This document shows positions 27,566 to 36,354 of a stretch of DNA of 64,000 bases, piece by piece. Origin of the DNA: Sphingomonas pokkalii (GTDB lineage Bacteria > Pseudomonadota > Alphaproteobacteria > Sphingomonadales > Sphingomonadaceae); NCBI RefSeq assembly GCF_003096275.1, contig NZ_QENQ01000001.1:2166731-2230730 (forward strand), in the 5' to 3' direction. Both the position numbers and the translations under genes were made by a program. A model generated the notes under the pieces. The model had not been told where the DNA came from. It saw nothing but the letters and a program-made list of their open reading frames with translations, and searched no databases. Position 1 is the first letter of the stretch. Each line of letters begins with the position of its first letter.

Positions 27566-28048
27566 TCAGCGCAGCACGGCCGGCGTGTAATTCTCCACCA
27601 CTTCCGCCAGCGCCCGGCCCTCGCCGTCCAGCACCAGCGCGCGGTGACGGAGCACGTACGGCGCGACGCCCGCCAGCACCTGCTCCAGCGGCTTGCGATG
27701 GGGCTTGAGCGGCCGGATCACCGCGCCGAACGGGGTATCGCCCTGCTCCAGCGCGGCGTTCATTTCCGGGGTAAGGCGCGCGGGCACGTACCAGTTCTCG
27801 GCAACCGAGAAGGCCACGCCCGCGCAGCGGAGCACGACGCTGCGATATAATACCCGCTCGTCGGGCCCCACGCCCAGCCGGGTCCGCTGCTCCGGCGTCA
27901 GGTCCTTGTGGGCCGCGCGGTCCACGTGCGCCCGGATCGGGCCGCCGCAGCGGCGTTCCAGCACGGCGGTGGCGGTAGGGCTGGCGAGAAGGTCGCGGCT
28001 GAGGGCCGCTGCATCGTCCGTCGCTACCGCTACCGCCACTGTCAGCAT
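27566..28048 (-). CDS. Chorismate-lyase-like protein (tentative)
   Basis: This 160-residue soluble protein contains LLASPTATAVLERRCGGP, YRSVVLRCAGVAFSVAENWY, VPARLTPEMNAALEQGDTPFG and LRHRALVLDGEGRALAE. The order and spacing resemble chorismate pyruvate-lyase (UbiC), where the R-x(n)-G-x(n)-E set binds 4-hydroxybenzoate, but the similarity is by eye and the product could equally be a UTRA-type ligand-binding domain. The start overlaps the ppdK stop (TGATG), so the two are translationally coupled. The functional link is unclear. Confidence 0.6.
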   Translation of the reverse strand: MLTVAVAVATDDAAALSRDLLASPTATAVLERRCGGPIRAHVDRAAHKDLTPEQRTRLGVGPDERVLYRSVVLRCAGVAFSVAENWYVPARLTPEMNAALEQGDTPFGAVIRPLKPHRKPLEQVLAGVAPYVLRHRALVLDGEGRALAEVVENYTPAVLR

Positions 28049-30711
28049 CACTTCCCTCGAATTGCCGCCTGCGCTGCCGCCAGCCGCGCGATCGGCACCC
28101 GATAGGGCGAAGCCGAGACATAATCGAGCCCCGTCTTCTCGCAGAACGCGATCGAGGCCGGATCGCCGCCATGCTCGCCGCAGATGCCGAGCTTGATGTC
28201 GGGCCGGGTCTTGCGCCCACGCTCGGCGGCGAGGGCGATCAACTGGCCGACGCCCTCGACGTCGAGGCTGACGAACGGATCCTTGGCGTAGATGCCCTTC
28301 TCGACATAGGTCGTCAGGAAGCGCGAGGCGTCGTCGCGGCTCACGCCCAGCGTGGTCTGGGTGAGGTCGTTGGTGCCGAACGAGAAGAAGGCGCCCACCT
28401 CGGCGATCTCGCCCGCCATGAGGGCTGCGCGCGGCAGTTCGATCATCGTGCCGACCAGATAGTCGAGCGTGCGGCCCTTCTCGGCGAACACCGCCTGCGC
28501 GGCCTTGTCGACCACCGTCTTCATCAGCTCCAGCTCGCGCTTGGTGCCGACCAGCGGGATCATCACTTCGGGCACCGGGGCGGCACCGGACTTCTCCGCC
28601 ACCGCGATCGCCGCCTCGAAGATCGCGCGCGCCTGGATCTCGTAGATTTCGGGATAGGTCACACCCAGACGACAGCCGCGATGGCCGAGCATCGGGTTGA
28701 ATTCGTGCAGCTCGCCCGCGCGACGCTTGAGCGTGTCGACATCCACCCCGGCCGCGGTCGCGACCTCGGCGAATTCCGCCTCTTCGTGCGGCAGGAATTC
28801 GTGGAGCGGCGGATCGAGCAGGCGGATCGTCACCGGCAGGCCCGCCATCACCTCGAAGATTTCGAGGAAGTCGCTGCGCTGTTCGGGCAGCAGCTTCTCC
28901 AGCGCGGCGCGACGGCCGGCCTCGTCCTCGGCGAGGATCATCTGGCGCACCGCGGTGATGCGGCTCTGCTCGAAGAACATGTGCTCGGTACGGCACAGCC
29001 CGATGCCCTCGGCGCCGAACTCGCGCGCGGTGCGGCAGTCCAGCGGCGTCTCGGCATTGGTGCGGACCTTGAGGCGGCGGACCTGGTCGGCCCAAGCCAT
29101 CAGCGTGCCGAAATCGCCCGAGAGCTCGGGCTGCACGGTCGGCACCTGACCGGCCATCACCTCGCCGGTGGCGCCGTCGATCGTCACCATGTCGCCCTCG
29201 CGGACCTCACGGCCGCCGACGCGCATCACCTTGTCGCGCGCGTTGATCGACAGGCTTCCCGCGCCGGAGACGCACGGGCGGCCCATGCCGCGCGCGACGA
29301 CCGCCGCATGGCTGGTCATGCCGCCGCGCGCGGTCAGGATGCCGCGCGCCGCGTGCATGCCGTGAATGTCCTCGGGGCTGGTCTCGACGCGGATCAGGAT
29401 CACCGCATCGCCGGCATTGGCGCGCTTCTCCGCGGTGTCGCTGTCGAACACCGCATAGCCCGAGGCCGCGCCCGGGCTGGCGGGCAGCCCCTTGGTCAGC
29501 ACGTCGCGCGGCGCCTTGGGATCGAGCGTCGGGTGGAGCAGCTGGTCGAGCGCGGCGGGGTCGACGCGCAGGATCGCTTCCTCGCGGGTGATCAGCCCCT
29601 CATTGGCCATGTCGACCGCGATCTTGAGCGCCGCCTTGGCGGTGCGCTTGCCGCTGCGGGTCTGCAGCATCCACAGCTTGGCGCGCTCGACGGTGAACTC
29701 GATGTCCTGCATGTCGCGGTAATGGGTTTCGAGCCGGTCGAACACCGCCGCCAGCTCGCCATAGACCTCGGGCATCGCCTCTTCCATCGAGGCGGGCTTG
29801 GCGCCTGCGGCCTCGCGGGCGGTCTTGGTCAGATATTGCGGGGTGCGGATGCCGGCGACGACGTCCTCGCCCTGCGCGTTGATCAGGAACTCGCCATAAT
29901 AAGCGCGCTCGCCGGTCGAGGGATCGCGGGTGAAGGCCACCCCCGTCGCCGAGGTGTCGCCCATATTGCCGAACACCATCGCCTGCACGTTCACCGCCGT
30001 GCCCCAATCGGCCGGAATGTCGTTCAACCGGCGATAGACCTTGGCGCGCTCGGACTGCCACGAGCCGAACACCGCCCCGATCGCACCCCAGAGCTGGTCG
30101 TGGACGTCCTGCGGGAACGGCTTGTTCCACAGCTCCTCGACGATGCGCTTATATTCGGCGACCAGCGCCTGGAGATCGGTGGCCGACAGCTCGGTATCGA
30201 GGGTGAAGCCGCGATCTTCCTTGGCGATCTCCAGCGCTTCCTCGAACCGGCCATGGTCGAGGCCCAGCACCACATCGGCATACATCTGGATGAAGCGGCG
30301 ATAGCTGTCCCAGGCGAAGCGATCGTCGCCGCTGGTCGCGGCCAGGCCCTGCACGGTCTGGTCGTTGAGGCCGAGATTGAGGACGGTATCCATCATCCCG
30401 GGCATCGACACCCGCGCGCCCGAGCGGACCGAGACGAGCAGCGGATCGCCCGCATCGCCGAACTGCTTGCCGGTGATCGCGGCGATATGCGCGATGCCGC
30501 CCGCGACCTCGGCCTTCACGCTCTCCGGGAAGGTCTCGCCTTCCTCATAATAACGCGTGCACATCGCCGTGGAGATGGTGAAGCCCGGCGGCACCGGCAG
30601 CCCGATCGAGGCCATTTCGGCAAGGTTCGCACCCTTGCCGCCGAGCAGATTCTTGTCCCCCGCACCACCGTCCGAAACACCACCGCCGAAGCGGTACACA
30701 TATTGCGTCAT
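28048..30711 (-). CDS. ppdK: Pyruvate, phosphate dikinase
   Basis: This 887-residue enzyme interconverts pyruvate + ATP + Pi and PEP + AMP + PPi. The N-terminal ATP-grasp domain shows LLGGKGANLAEMASIGLPVPPGF. The phosphohistidine domain shows GGMTSHAAVVARGMGRPCV, with the catalytic His. The C-terminal barrel holds the PEP site with GICGEHGGDPASI, including the active-site Cys. Length matches bacterial PPDKs. It lies 162 bases downstream of glyS on the same strand, with an AT-rich stretch before it that may hold its own promoter. Confidence 0.97.
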   Translation of the reverse strand: MTQYVYRFGGGVSDGGAGDKNLLGGKGANLAEMASIGLPVPPGFTISTAMCTRYYEEGETFPESVKAEVAGGIAHIAAITGKQFGDAGDPLLVSVRSGARVSMPGMMDTVLNLGLNDQTVQGLAATSGDDRFAWDSYRRFIQMYADVVLGLDHGRFEEALEIAKEDRGFTLDTELSATDLQALVAEYKRIVEELWNKPFPQDVHDQLWGAIGAVFGSWQSERAKVYRRLNDIPADWGTAVNVQAMVFGNMGDTSATGVAFTRDPSTGERAYYGEFLINAQGEDVVAGIRTPQYLTKTAREAAGAKPASMEEAMPEVYGELAAVFDRLETHYRDMQDIEFTVERAKLWMLQTRSGKRTAKAALKIAVDMANEGLITREEAILRVDPAALDQLLHPTLDPKAPRDVLTKGLPASPGAASGYAVFDSDTAEKRANAGDAVILIRVETSPEDIHGMHAARGILTARGGMTSHAAVVARGMGRPCVSGAGSLSINARDKVMRVGGREVREGDMVTIDGATGEVMAGQVPTVQPELSGDFGTLMAWADQVRRLKVRTNAETPLDCRTAREFGAEGIGLCRTEHMFFEQSRITAVRQMILAEDEAGRRAALEKLLPEQRSDFLEIFEVMAGLPVTIRLLDPPLHEFLPHEEAEFAEVATAAGVDVDTLKRRAGELHEFNPMLGHRGCRLGVTYPEIYEIQARAIFEAAIAVAEKSGAAPVPEVMIPLVGTKRELELMKTVVDKAAQAVFAEKGRTLDYLVGTMIELPRAALMAGEIAEVGAFFSFGTNDLTQTTLGVSRDDASRFLTTYVEKGIYAKDPFVSLDVEGVGQLIALAAERGRKTRPDIKLGICGEHGGDPASIAFCEKTGLDYVSASPYRVPIARLAAAQAAIRGK

Positions 30712-30873
30712 TCTGATCCCCTTCCGATCGAAAGCGCCCCTTTGAAGACAAGGGGCCGCTACCGCAGCTGCGAAGACTCAGGAACCGCTGATTGCGTTGT
30801 CGGTGCCGGTTTATTTCAGGACAATGGCAGTTTCTGGCCAATTTAACCGATGATTAATCGTACAATTAAGCGC

Positions 30874-33309
30874 TCAACCTTCGATTTTTGCGAAGTCCGC
30901 CACCTTGTGCACTGCATCACGCATCCGCGCCAGCAGGCTCAGACGCGCGGCGCGTTTCACCGGATCGGCGTCGTTGACGGTCACGGAATCGAAGAACGCA
31001 TCGATCGGCGCGCGCAGGATCGCGAGCGCGGCCATCGCGCCTTCGAAGTCCTCTGCTTCGATCGCGGCAGTCGCCTTGGGCTCGGCCGCGTCGAGCGCGG
31101 CGGCAAGCGCGGCCTCGGCGGGTTCGGGATCATAGGCGAATCCGGACGCGTGCTGCGCGACTTCGTGCCCCTGCGAAAGCAGGGGCCCAGGGTTGCCCTG
31201 CCCTTCGCTACCCTGGGCTCCTGCTTTCGCAGGAGCACTGGCAGTGGCGACGCCTTCCTTCTTGAGGATGTTCGCCGCGCGCTTGTAGCCGGCGAGCAGG
31301 TTGGCGCCGTCCTCGGTACCGACGAACGCCTGCAGCGCCTTCACCCGCTCGAGCAGCCGGACGAGATCGTCCTCGCCACCGAGCGCGAACACCGCGTCGA
31401 TCAGGTCGTGGCGGACACCGGCCTCGCGCTGCTGAACCTTGAGGCGATCGGCGAAGAAGTCGAGGAGGTCGGCAGTCGCCTTCTCGCGAGCCATTCGCCC
31501 CTTGCGGGTGATTTCCGCAGCGTTCTCATCCCAGCGCTCGACCATATTCGTCTCACCAGAATCGCTAAGCCCTCCACGCCCAGCCATTCTCTCGATTGTC
31601 TCAAAATCCCGCACCAATGGAGCAAGCGTTGCAGCCTCCTCCGAGGGAAGAAGAGAAACCACCGCCTCAGTAATAGCGCTACGCAGCGGGAGACGTATCG
31701 AGTTTTGCGTGACCGTCGAAACAACACCAAGGGCAGCCCGGCGCAGCGCGTAGGGATCCCGCGAACCAGTCGGCTTTTCTTCGACCAAGAAGAAGCGAGC
31801 CAACGTATCCAGCTTGTCCGCCAACGCCACCGCCACCGTCACCGGATCGGTGGGGACGTCGTCGCCCTGCCCGACCGGCTTGTAGTGGTCGCGGATCGCC
31901 GCGGCGACCGCCGGCTCTTGTCCTTGCGCGGCGGCGTAATAGCCGCCCATCAGGCCCTGCAGCTCGGGGAACTCGCCGACCATGCCGGTGACGAGGTCCG
32001 CCTTGGCGAGCCGCGCGGCGCGTTCGGCGAGGGTGGCCAATTCTCCCTCTCCCCTTGTGGGAGAGGGAGGGAGCGCCGAAGGCGCGGAAGGGTGAGGGGG
32101 AGTGGGGGATGCGGCATCCAAGTCCCCCTCACCCTTCCCATCGCTGCGCGATGGGCCCCTTCCCTCTCCCACAAGGGGAGAGGGAGAAATGACGACCCCA
32201 CTCTCCACCAGCCAGCGCGCGAGCTTGGCGACACGCTCGACCTTGTCGGCCACCGTGCCCAGCTTTTCGTGGAAGACGATCTTCTCCAGCTTCACCGCCT
32301 GATCGGCCAGCTTCACCTTCAGATCCGTTTCGTAGAAGAAGCGCGCGTCGCTCAGCCGCGCCGCCAGCACCTTCTGGTTGCCCGCGACGATCTTCTCGCC
32401 GCCATCGGCCGCGTCGATATTCGCCACGCAGACGAACGCGTTGGCCAGCTTGCCGGCAGAATCGCGGCACACGAAATACTTTTGGTTCACCCGCGCGGTG
32501 AGCTGGATCACCTCGGGCGGCACGGCCAGGAAGGCCTCGTCGAAGCGGCCGAGCAGCGGCATCGGCCATTCGGTCAGCCCGGCATTCTCATAGAGCAGGC
32601 CCTCGTCCTCGATCAGGCTGAGCCCGGCCTTCTGCGCCGCCATCTTGGCGCCCAGCGCGATGATGTTGCGCCGCTCGGCGCCGTCGACGATCACATGGCA
32701 GGCGCGCAGCTTCTCGACATAGTCGTCGGCCGAACCGATCGTGATCGCACCCGGATGGTGGAAGCGATGCCCCACCGTCGCCGCACCGCTGGCAACGCCG
32801 GCGATCTCGCACGGCACCACCTCGCTGCCGAACAGCGCGACGATGCCCTGGAGCGGGCGCACCCAGCGCAGGCTTTCGGTGGAAAGCGAATCCGCCCCCC
32901 AGCGCATCGACTTGGGCCAGGGGAAGGCGCGGATCACCGCGGGGATCGCAGCGGCCAGCACCTCGGCGGTCGCCCGGCCGGGCTTGTCGACGATCGCGAA
33001 CAGCACGCCGTCGCGCTCGACCAGCTGGTCGGCGGTGAGGCCGGTCTTGCGGAGGAAGCCTTCGAGCGCCTGGGGCGGCGCGCCGACGCGCGGGCCCTTG
33101 GTCTCCTCGGAAACGGCGGCGGTCTGCTCGGGCAGGCCCTTGAGGATCAGCGCCAGCCGGCGCGGCGTGGCGTAGGACACGACCTCGGCGGCCTTGAGGC
33201 CGGCCTTGTCCAGCTCGGCGGCGAACAGGCGCGCGAGATCCTCCCGCGCCTTTTCCTGCATGCGGGCGGGGATTTCTTCGGAGCGGAGCTCGAGGAGGAA
33301 GTCGGTCAT
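30874..33309 (-). CDS. glyS: Glycyl-tRNA synthetase beta subunit, carrying two in-frame palindromic-repeat insertions
   Basis: This 811-residue subunit pairs with GlyQ to charge tRNA-Gly. It begins TDFLLELRSEEIPARMQEKA and includes WPKSMRWG, GMVGEFPELQGLMGGYYA, DPYALRRAALGVV and the C-terminal IDAFFDSVTVNDADP, all as expected. It is longer than the usual roughly 690-750 residues. Residues about 375-423 (Pro/Gly/Ser-rich, with SPTRGEGE at the end) are encoded by a family-A repeat pair, and residues about 691-715 (containing APAKAGAQG) by a second palindromic element. Both sit in gaps between conserved blocks and keep the frame. A segment around residues 515-590 is also longer and lower in GC. 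The enzyme is presumed functional. Confidence 0.95.
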   Translation of the reverse strand: MTDFLLELRSEEIPARMQEKAREDLARLFAAELDKAGLKAAEVVSYATPRRLALILKGLPEQTAAVSEETKGPRVGAPPQALEGFLRKTGLTADQLVERDGVLFAIVDKPGRATAEVLAAAIPAVIRAFPWPKSMRWGADSLSTESLRWVRPLQGIVALFGSEVVPCEIAGVASGAATVGHRFHHPGAITIGSADDYVEKLRACHVIVDGAERRNIIALGAKMAAQKAGLSLIEDEGLLYENAGLTEWPMPLLGRFDEAFLAVPPEVIQLTARVNQKYFVCRDSAGKLANAFVCVANIDAADGGEKIVAGNQKVLAARLSDARFFYETDLKVKLADQAVKLEKIVFHEKLGTVADKVERVAKLARWLVESGVVISPSPLVGEGRGPSRSDGKGEGDLDAASPTPPHPSAPSALPPSPTRGEGELATLAERAARLAKADLVTGMVGEFPELQGLMGGYYAAAQGQEPAVAAAIRDHYKPVGQGDDVPTDPVTVAVALADKLDTLARFFLVEEKPTGSRDPYALRRAALGVVSTVTQNSIRLPLRSAITEAVVSLLPSEEAATLAPLVRDFETIERMAGRGGLSDSGETNMVERWDENAAEITRKGRMAREKATADLLDFFADRLKVQQREAGVRHDLIDAVFALGGEDDLVRLLERVKALQAFVGTEDGANLLAGYKRAANILKKEGVATASAPAKAGAQGSEGQGNPGPLLSQGHEVAQHASGFAYDPEPAEAALAAALDAAEPKATAAIEAEDFEGAMAALAILRAPIDAFFDSVTVNDADPVKRAARLSLLARMRDAVHKVADFAKIEG
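31165..31238. repeat. Palindromic repeat, family E, inside glyS
   Basis: Two 29-base arms, 31165-31193 and 31210-31238, are inverted copies with two mismatches. Each arm itself contains a CCTGC-GAAA-GCAGG hairpin, and one carries CCCAGGGT against the other's ACCCTGGG. The element lies wholly inside the glyS reading frame and encodes a Gly/Ala/Gln-rich segment between the conserved NILKKE region and the C-terminal helices. Confidence 0.85.
32041..32187. repeat. Paired palindromic repeat, family A, inside glyS
   Basis: This 147-base (49-codon) element has two head-to-head units. After reverse complementing the second, both share TCTCCCTCTCCCCTTGTGGG at one end and GAAGGGTGAGGGGGA at the other, with different small hairpins between them. 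The same architecture occurs at 4400-4532 outside any gene. Here it is open in the glyS frame with no stop codon. Confidence 0.88.
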
Positions 33310-33315
33310 GATTTC

Positions 33316-33549
33316 TTTTCACGCAAAGGCGCGAAGGCGCAAAGGAAGGAAGAAGATTGGTTCACGCGGAGGCGCGGAGACGCGGAGGGTGCAGTCCGCG
33401 CGGCGGCGTCAGCCGCCCAAATCATCGAGCGAGACGTGGCGGCCGCGACCGACAGAGGGCCGCTCGCGCGGCGGGTACTGACTCCGCGTCTCCGCGCCTC
33501 CGCGTGAACCCAAAACTTCTTCGCGCCTTCGCGCCTTCGCGTGAACGAA
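33316..33549. repeat. Nested inverted repeat, family D, MITE-like
   Basis: The inner arms, 33361-33387 and 33482-33508, are 27-base perfect inverted copies made of TTCACGCGGAGGCGCGGAGA and its extension. The outer arms at about 33319-33345 and 33519-33545 (TTCACGCAAAGGCGCGAAGG type) are inverted copies with about two mismatches. About 95 bases separate the inner arms. The element fills the gap between glyQ and glyS, two genes of one operon, and has no open frame of its own worth calling. Confidence 0.85.
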
Positions 33550-33556
33550 AGGCGCA

Positions 33557-34459
33557 TCACGCCGCCCACCCAGGGTACGCGGCTTCCCACTCGGGGCTCT
33601 TCTTCTCGATCCACGCCGTGCACGCGCCCTTCGCCAGATCGCGCACCCGGCCGATATAGGCCTGGCGCTCCGCCACCGAAATCACGCCGCGCGCGTTCAG
33701 CAGGTTGAAGATGTGGCTCGCCTCGATCGCCTGCTCATAGGCCGGGATCGGCAGCCTGGCCTCCAGCGAGCGCTCGCACTCGGCCGCGGCCTTGCGGAAC
33801 AGGTCGAACAGCGCGTCGGTATCGGCGATCTCGAAGTTCCACGTCGACATCTCGCGCTCATTCTCCAGGAACACGTCGCCGTACGTCACGCCGGCGTCGT
33901 TGAAGGCGAGATCGTACACGCTGTCCTTGTTCTGGATGTACATGGCGAGCCGTTCGAGCCCGTAGGTCAACTCGCCCGCCACCGGCTTGCAGTCGAACCC
34001 GCCCATCTGCTGGAAATAGGTGAACTGGGTGACTTCCATCCCGTCGCACCACACTTCCCAGCCCAGGCCCCAGGCGCCGAGGGTCGGCGATTCCCAATCG
34101 TCCTCGACGAAGCGGATGTCATGGCGGGTGAAGTCGATGCCGATCGCGGCGAGCGAGCCCAGGTACAGCTCCTGCAGGTCGGGCGGGCTCGGCTTCAGGA
34201 TCACCTGATACTGGTAGTAATGCTGGAGCCGGTTGGGGTTCTCGCCATAGCGGCCGTCGGTCGGGCGGCGGCAGGGCTGGACGAAGGCGGCGTTCCACGG
34301 CTCCGGCCCCAGCGCGCGCAGCGTCGTGGCGGGGTGGAAGGTGCCGGCACCCATGCGCATGTCATAGGGCTGGAGGATCAGGCAGCCGCGCGTGCTCCAA
34401 TAATCATGGAGCGTCAGGATCATGCGCTGGAAGCTGAGAGGTTCGGACAAGTTGGTCAC
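33557..34459 (-). CDS. glyQ: Glycyl-tRNA synthetase alpha subunit
   Basis: This 300-residue catalytic subunit shows [59 protein letters not shown] and [15 protein letters not shown], all hallmark blocks of class II GlyQ. The GTG at 34459 gives the usual N-terminus ([16 protein letters not shown]); the frame is open further upstream but only through palindromic repeat DNA. It is the first gene of glyQ-glyS-ppdK, with a 247-base repeat element before glyS. Confidence 0.97.
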   Translation of the reverse strand: MTNLSEPLSFQRMILTLHDYWSTRGCLILQPYDMRMGAGTFHPATTLRALGPEPWNAAFVQPCRRPTDGRYGENPNRLQHYYQYQVILKPSPPDLQELYLGSLAAIGIDFTRHDIRFVEDDWESPTLGAWGLGWEVWCDGMEVTQFTYFQQMGGFDCKPVAGELTYGLERLAMYIQNKDSVYDLAFNDAGVTYGDVFLENEREMSTWNFEIADTDALFDLFRKAAAECERSLEARLPIPAYEQAIEASHIFNLLNARGVISVAERQAYIGRVRDLAKGACTAWIEKKSPEWEAAYPGWAA

Positions 34460-34510
34460 CCTGTAAGGTTTGGGGAGCGCTTTGGCGCAGGGCGCCGAGG
34501 GGGTCAACCG

Positions 34511-34643
34511 CTCCCCCATCCTCCCCCGCCAGGGGGAGGTGTCAGGCGCAGCCTGAAGGAGGGGGAGGAAGCACGACGGCCGTGGTTCTGGCATCCTCCC
34601 CCTCCGGCCCGCTCGCGCGGCCCACCTCCCCCGCCAGGGGGAC
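34511..34643. repeat. Paired palindromic repeat, family C
   Basis: Units containing CTCCCCCGCCAGGGGGA occur near 34521-34537 and 34626-34642. Between them lie a GGAGGGGGAGGAAG arm and its complement CTTCC/CATCCTCCCCCTCC, with small variable hairpins. The same family occurs at 59885-60005, with a more diverged version at 60941-61087. The element lies between the divergent glyQ and TraB-like genes. Confidence 0.72.
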
Positions 34644-34683
34644 GATTGTTGAACTTGGCCGTGGGAGCAGTCACAAGGCCGCC

Positions 34684-35547
34684 ATGTTCCGCGCCCTCCT
34701 CCTCGCCGCCCTGTTCCTCCTCGGCAGCTGCGGCACCGCCCCACGCGAGGCCAAGCCCGCGCTGTGGGCGGTGCGTGACGGCGATACGACCGTCTATCTG
34801 TTCGGCACGGTGCATCTGCTGCCCGCCGGGTTGCGCTGGTTTGAAGGACCGGTCCGCACCGCCTTCGACGCCAGCGACACGCTGGTGCTCGAACTGGTGA
34901 TGCCGCCCCAGGCGGAAACGCAGGCGCTGCTCGACACGCTCGGCAGGACCCCAGGCGACCCGACGGTCGCCACCCTCCCCGCGCCGGAACATGCCCGGCT
35001 GACGGATACGCTGCGCCAGGCCGGCCTGCCCCCGCAGGCGCTCGACCGCGACGAACCCTGGCTGGCCGCGCTCACACTTTCGCTGCTGCCGCTCCAGAAG
35101 CTCGGCTATGACGATGCGAACGGCGCCGAAACGGTGCTGCAAGCCGCCGCGACCAAAGCCGGCAAGCAGGTAAAGGGGCTGGAGACCGCCGCGCAGCAGT
35201 TCGGCTATTTCGACCATCTCTCCGCCCCCGCCCAGACGCGTCTGCTCACCGAGACGCTGAACGGCCTGCCCCGCAGCGGCACGCAGATCGATGCGATGAT
35301 CACCGCCTGGAGCAAGGGCGATGCCGATGCCCTGGCCCAGCTGCTCAACGCCGATCTCGCCAAGAACCCGGAGCTGCGCGCCACCCTGCTCGTCCAGCGC
35401 AACCGCAACTGGGCGGACTGGATCGCCGCGCGGATGCACACGCCCGGCACCGTCTTCGTTGCCGTGGGCGCGGGGCACCTGGCCGGCGGCGACAGCGTGC
35501 TGGCGATGCTTGGCCAGGCCGGCCTGAAGGTCGAGCGGTTGCAATGA
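34684..35547 (+). CDS. TraB/GumN family lipoprotein
   Basis: This 287-residue protein has a signal peptide and lipobox, [11 protein letters not shown]. The TraB/GumN hallmarks are present: [12 protein letters not shown] near the N-terminus, an acidic [10 protein letters not shown], and the C-terminal [17 protein letters not shown]. These conserved GTVH and GAGHL motifs form the presumed metal or active site of this poorly characterised family, and some members are proposed to be metalloproteases. The ATG at 34684 starts the signal peptide directly. It precedes rplY on the same strand. Confidence 0.88.
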   Translation: MFRALLLAALFLLGSCGTAPREAKPALWAVRDGDTTVYLFGTVHLLPAGLRWFEGPVRTAFDASDTLVLELVMPPQAETQALLDTLGRTPGDPTVATLPAPEHARLTDTLRQAGLPPQALDRDEPWLAALTLSLLPLQKLGYDDANGAETVLQAAATKAGKQVKGLETAAQQFGYFDHLSAPAQTRLLTETLNGLPRSGTQIDAMITAWSKGDADALAQLLNADLAKNPELRATLLVQRNRNWADWIAARMHTPGTVFVAVGAGHLAGGDSVLAMLGQAGLKVERLQ

Positions 35548-35557
35548 GTCCCCTGCC

Positions 35558-35586
35558 TTGCGATTCGCCGCCGTCTCGACTATAGG
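35558..35586 (+). promoter_or_regulatory. Predicted housekeeping promoter of rplY
   Basis: TTGCGA at 35558-35563 and TATAGG at 35581-35586 are separated by 17 bases and followed by a CG-rich start region. The spacing and hexamers fit a sigma-70-type promoter. It gives an 80-base leader before the rplY ATG. Confidence 0.5.
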
Positions 35587-35669
35587 CGCGCGCTTGCCGG
35601 CACAGGGTCATCCCTGGAGGCCTGTATCGGCATGCACGTTGAAACATTTAGCGCATTGGAAATCGACAC

Positions 35670-36272
35670 ATGAGCGACACGCTTACGCTGTCGGCCGAAA
35701 CGCGCGACCGGGCTGGCAAGGGAGCCTCCCGGGCGCTGCGTCGTGAAGGCCGCGTCCCCGCCGTGATCTATGGCAACAAGCAGGATCCGAAGAGCATTCA
35801 CGTCAACGAGCGTGAACTGCAGAAGCTGCTGAACACCGGCCACTTCTTCAACTCGGTGATCATGGTCAACGGCGAGCGCACGCTGGCCAAGGACGTCGCC
35901 TTCGACGTCGTGACCGACCGCCCGCTCCATGTCGACTTCCTGCGCATCTCCGAGCACGCGACCGTCACCGTCGAAGTGCCGATCGTGTTCGTCGACGAAG
36001 AGCTGGCCCCCGGCCTGAAGCGCGGCGGCGTGCTCAACATCGTCCGCCACGAGCTGGAGCTGGTGGTCGACGCGGCAGAGATCCCCGACCAGGTCGAGAT
36101 CTCGGTCAAGGGCCTCGAAGTCGGCGATTCGCTGCACATCTCGGCCGTGACCCTGCCCAAGGGCGCGACCCCGGCGATCACCGATCGCGACTTCACCATC
36201 GCCACCGTCGTCGCGCCGTCGGCGCTGAAGTCGGCAGACGGCGAAGCGGAAGCCGAGTCGGCCGAGGGCTGA
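35670..36272 (+). CDS. rplY: 50S ribosomal protein L25/general stress protein Ctc
   Basis: This 200-residue two-domain L25 (Ctc type) binds 5S rRNA. The N-terminal domain shows [31 protein letters not shown] and the [12 protein letters not shown] strand; the C-terminal TL5-like domain runs from about 95 to 185. The last 15 residues are acidic and Ala/Glu-rich. A terminator follows immediately and pth lies downstream, the usual rplY-pth order. Confidence 0.96.
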   Translation: MSDTLTLSAETRDRAGKGASRALRREGRVPAVIYGNKQDPKSIHVNERELQKLLNTGHFFNSVIMVNGERTLAKDVAFDVVTDRPLHVDFLRISEHATVTVEVPIVFVDEELAPGLKRGGVLNIVRHELELVVDAAEIPDQVEISVKGLEVGDSLHISAVTLPKGATPAITDRDFTIATVVAPSALKSADGEAEAESAEG

Positions 36273-36299
36273 TCGGCCTTCCCTTCACGGGTTCAAAAG

Positions 36300-36340
36300 A
36301 TCGCCTCCGCACCCTAGGTGCGGGGGCGATTTTCTTTTTC
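36300..36340 (+). terminator. Terminator between rplY and pth
   Basis: ATCGCC-T-CCGCACC pairs with GGTGCGG-G-GGCGAT across a short CTA loop, with one internal mismatch, and is followed by TTTCTTTTTC. It ends about 15 bases before the pth ATG, so pth may depend on read-through or on a start within this segment. Confidence 0.75.
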
Positions 36341-36354
36341 GGGGAGTGTGGGTG

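Noticed and set aside
28171..30846. A long plus-strand open frame opposite ppdK
   Set aside because: The PPDK motifs on the other strand settle the coding strand; this frame is low-complexity His/Arg/Ala sequence.
30850..33507. A long plus-strand open frame opposite glyS
   Set aside because: glyS is intact on the minus strand; the opposite frame has no family similarity.
33310..33556. Small open frames within the glyQ-glyS gap
   Set aside because: They are made of the inverted-repeat arms and show no codon pattern or ribosome site of a gene.
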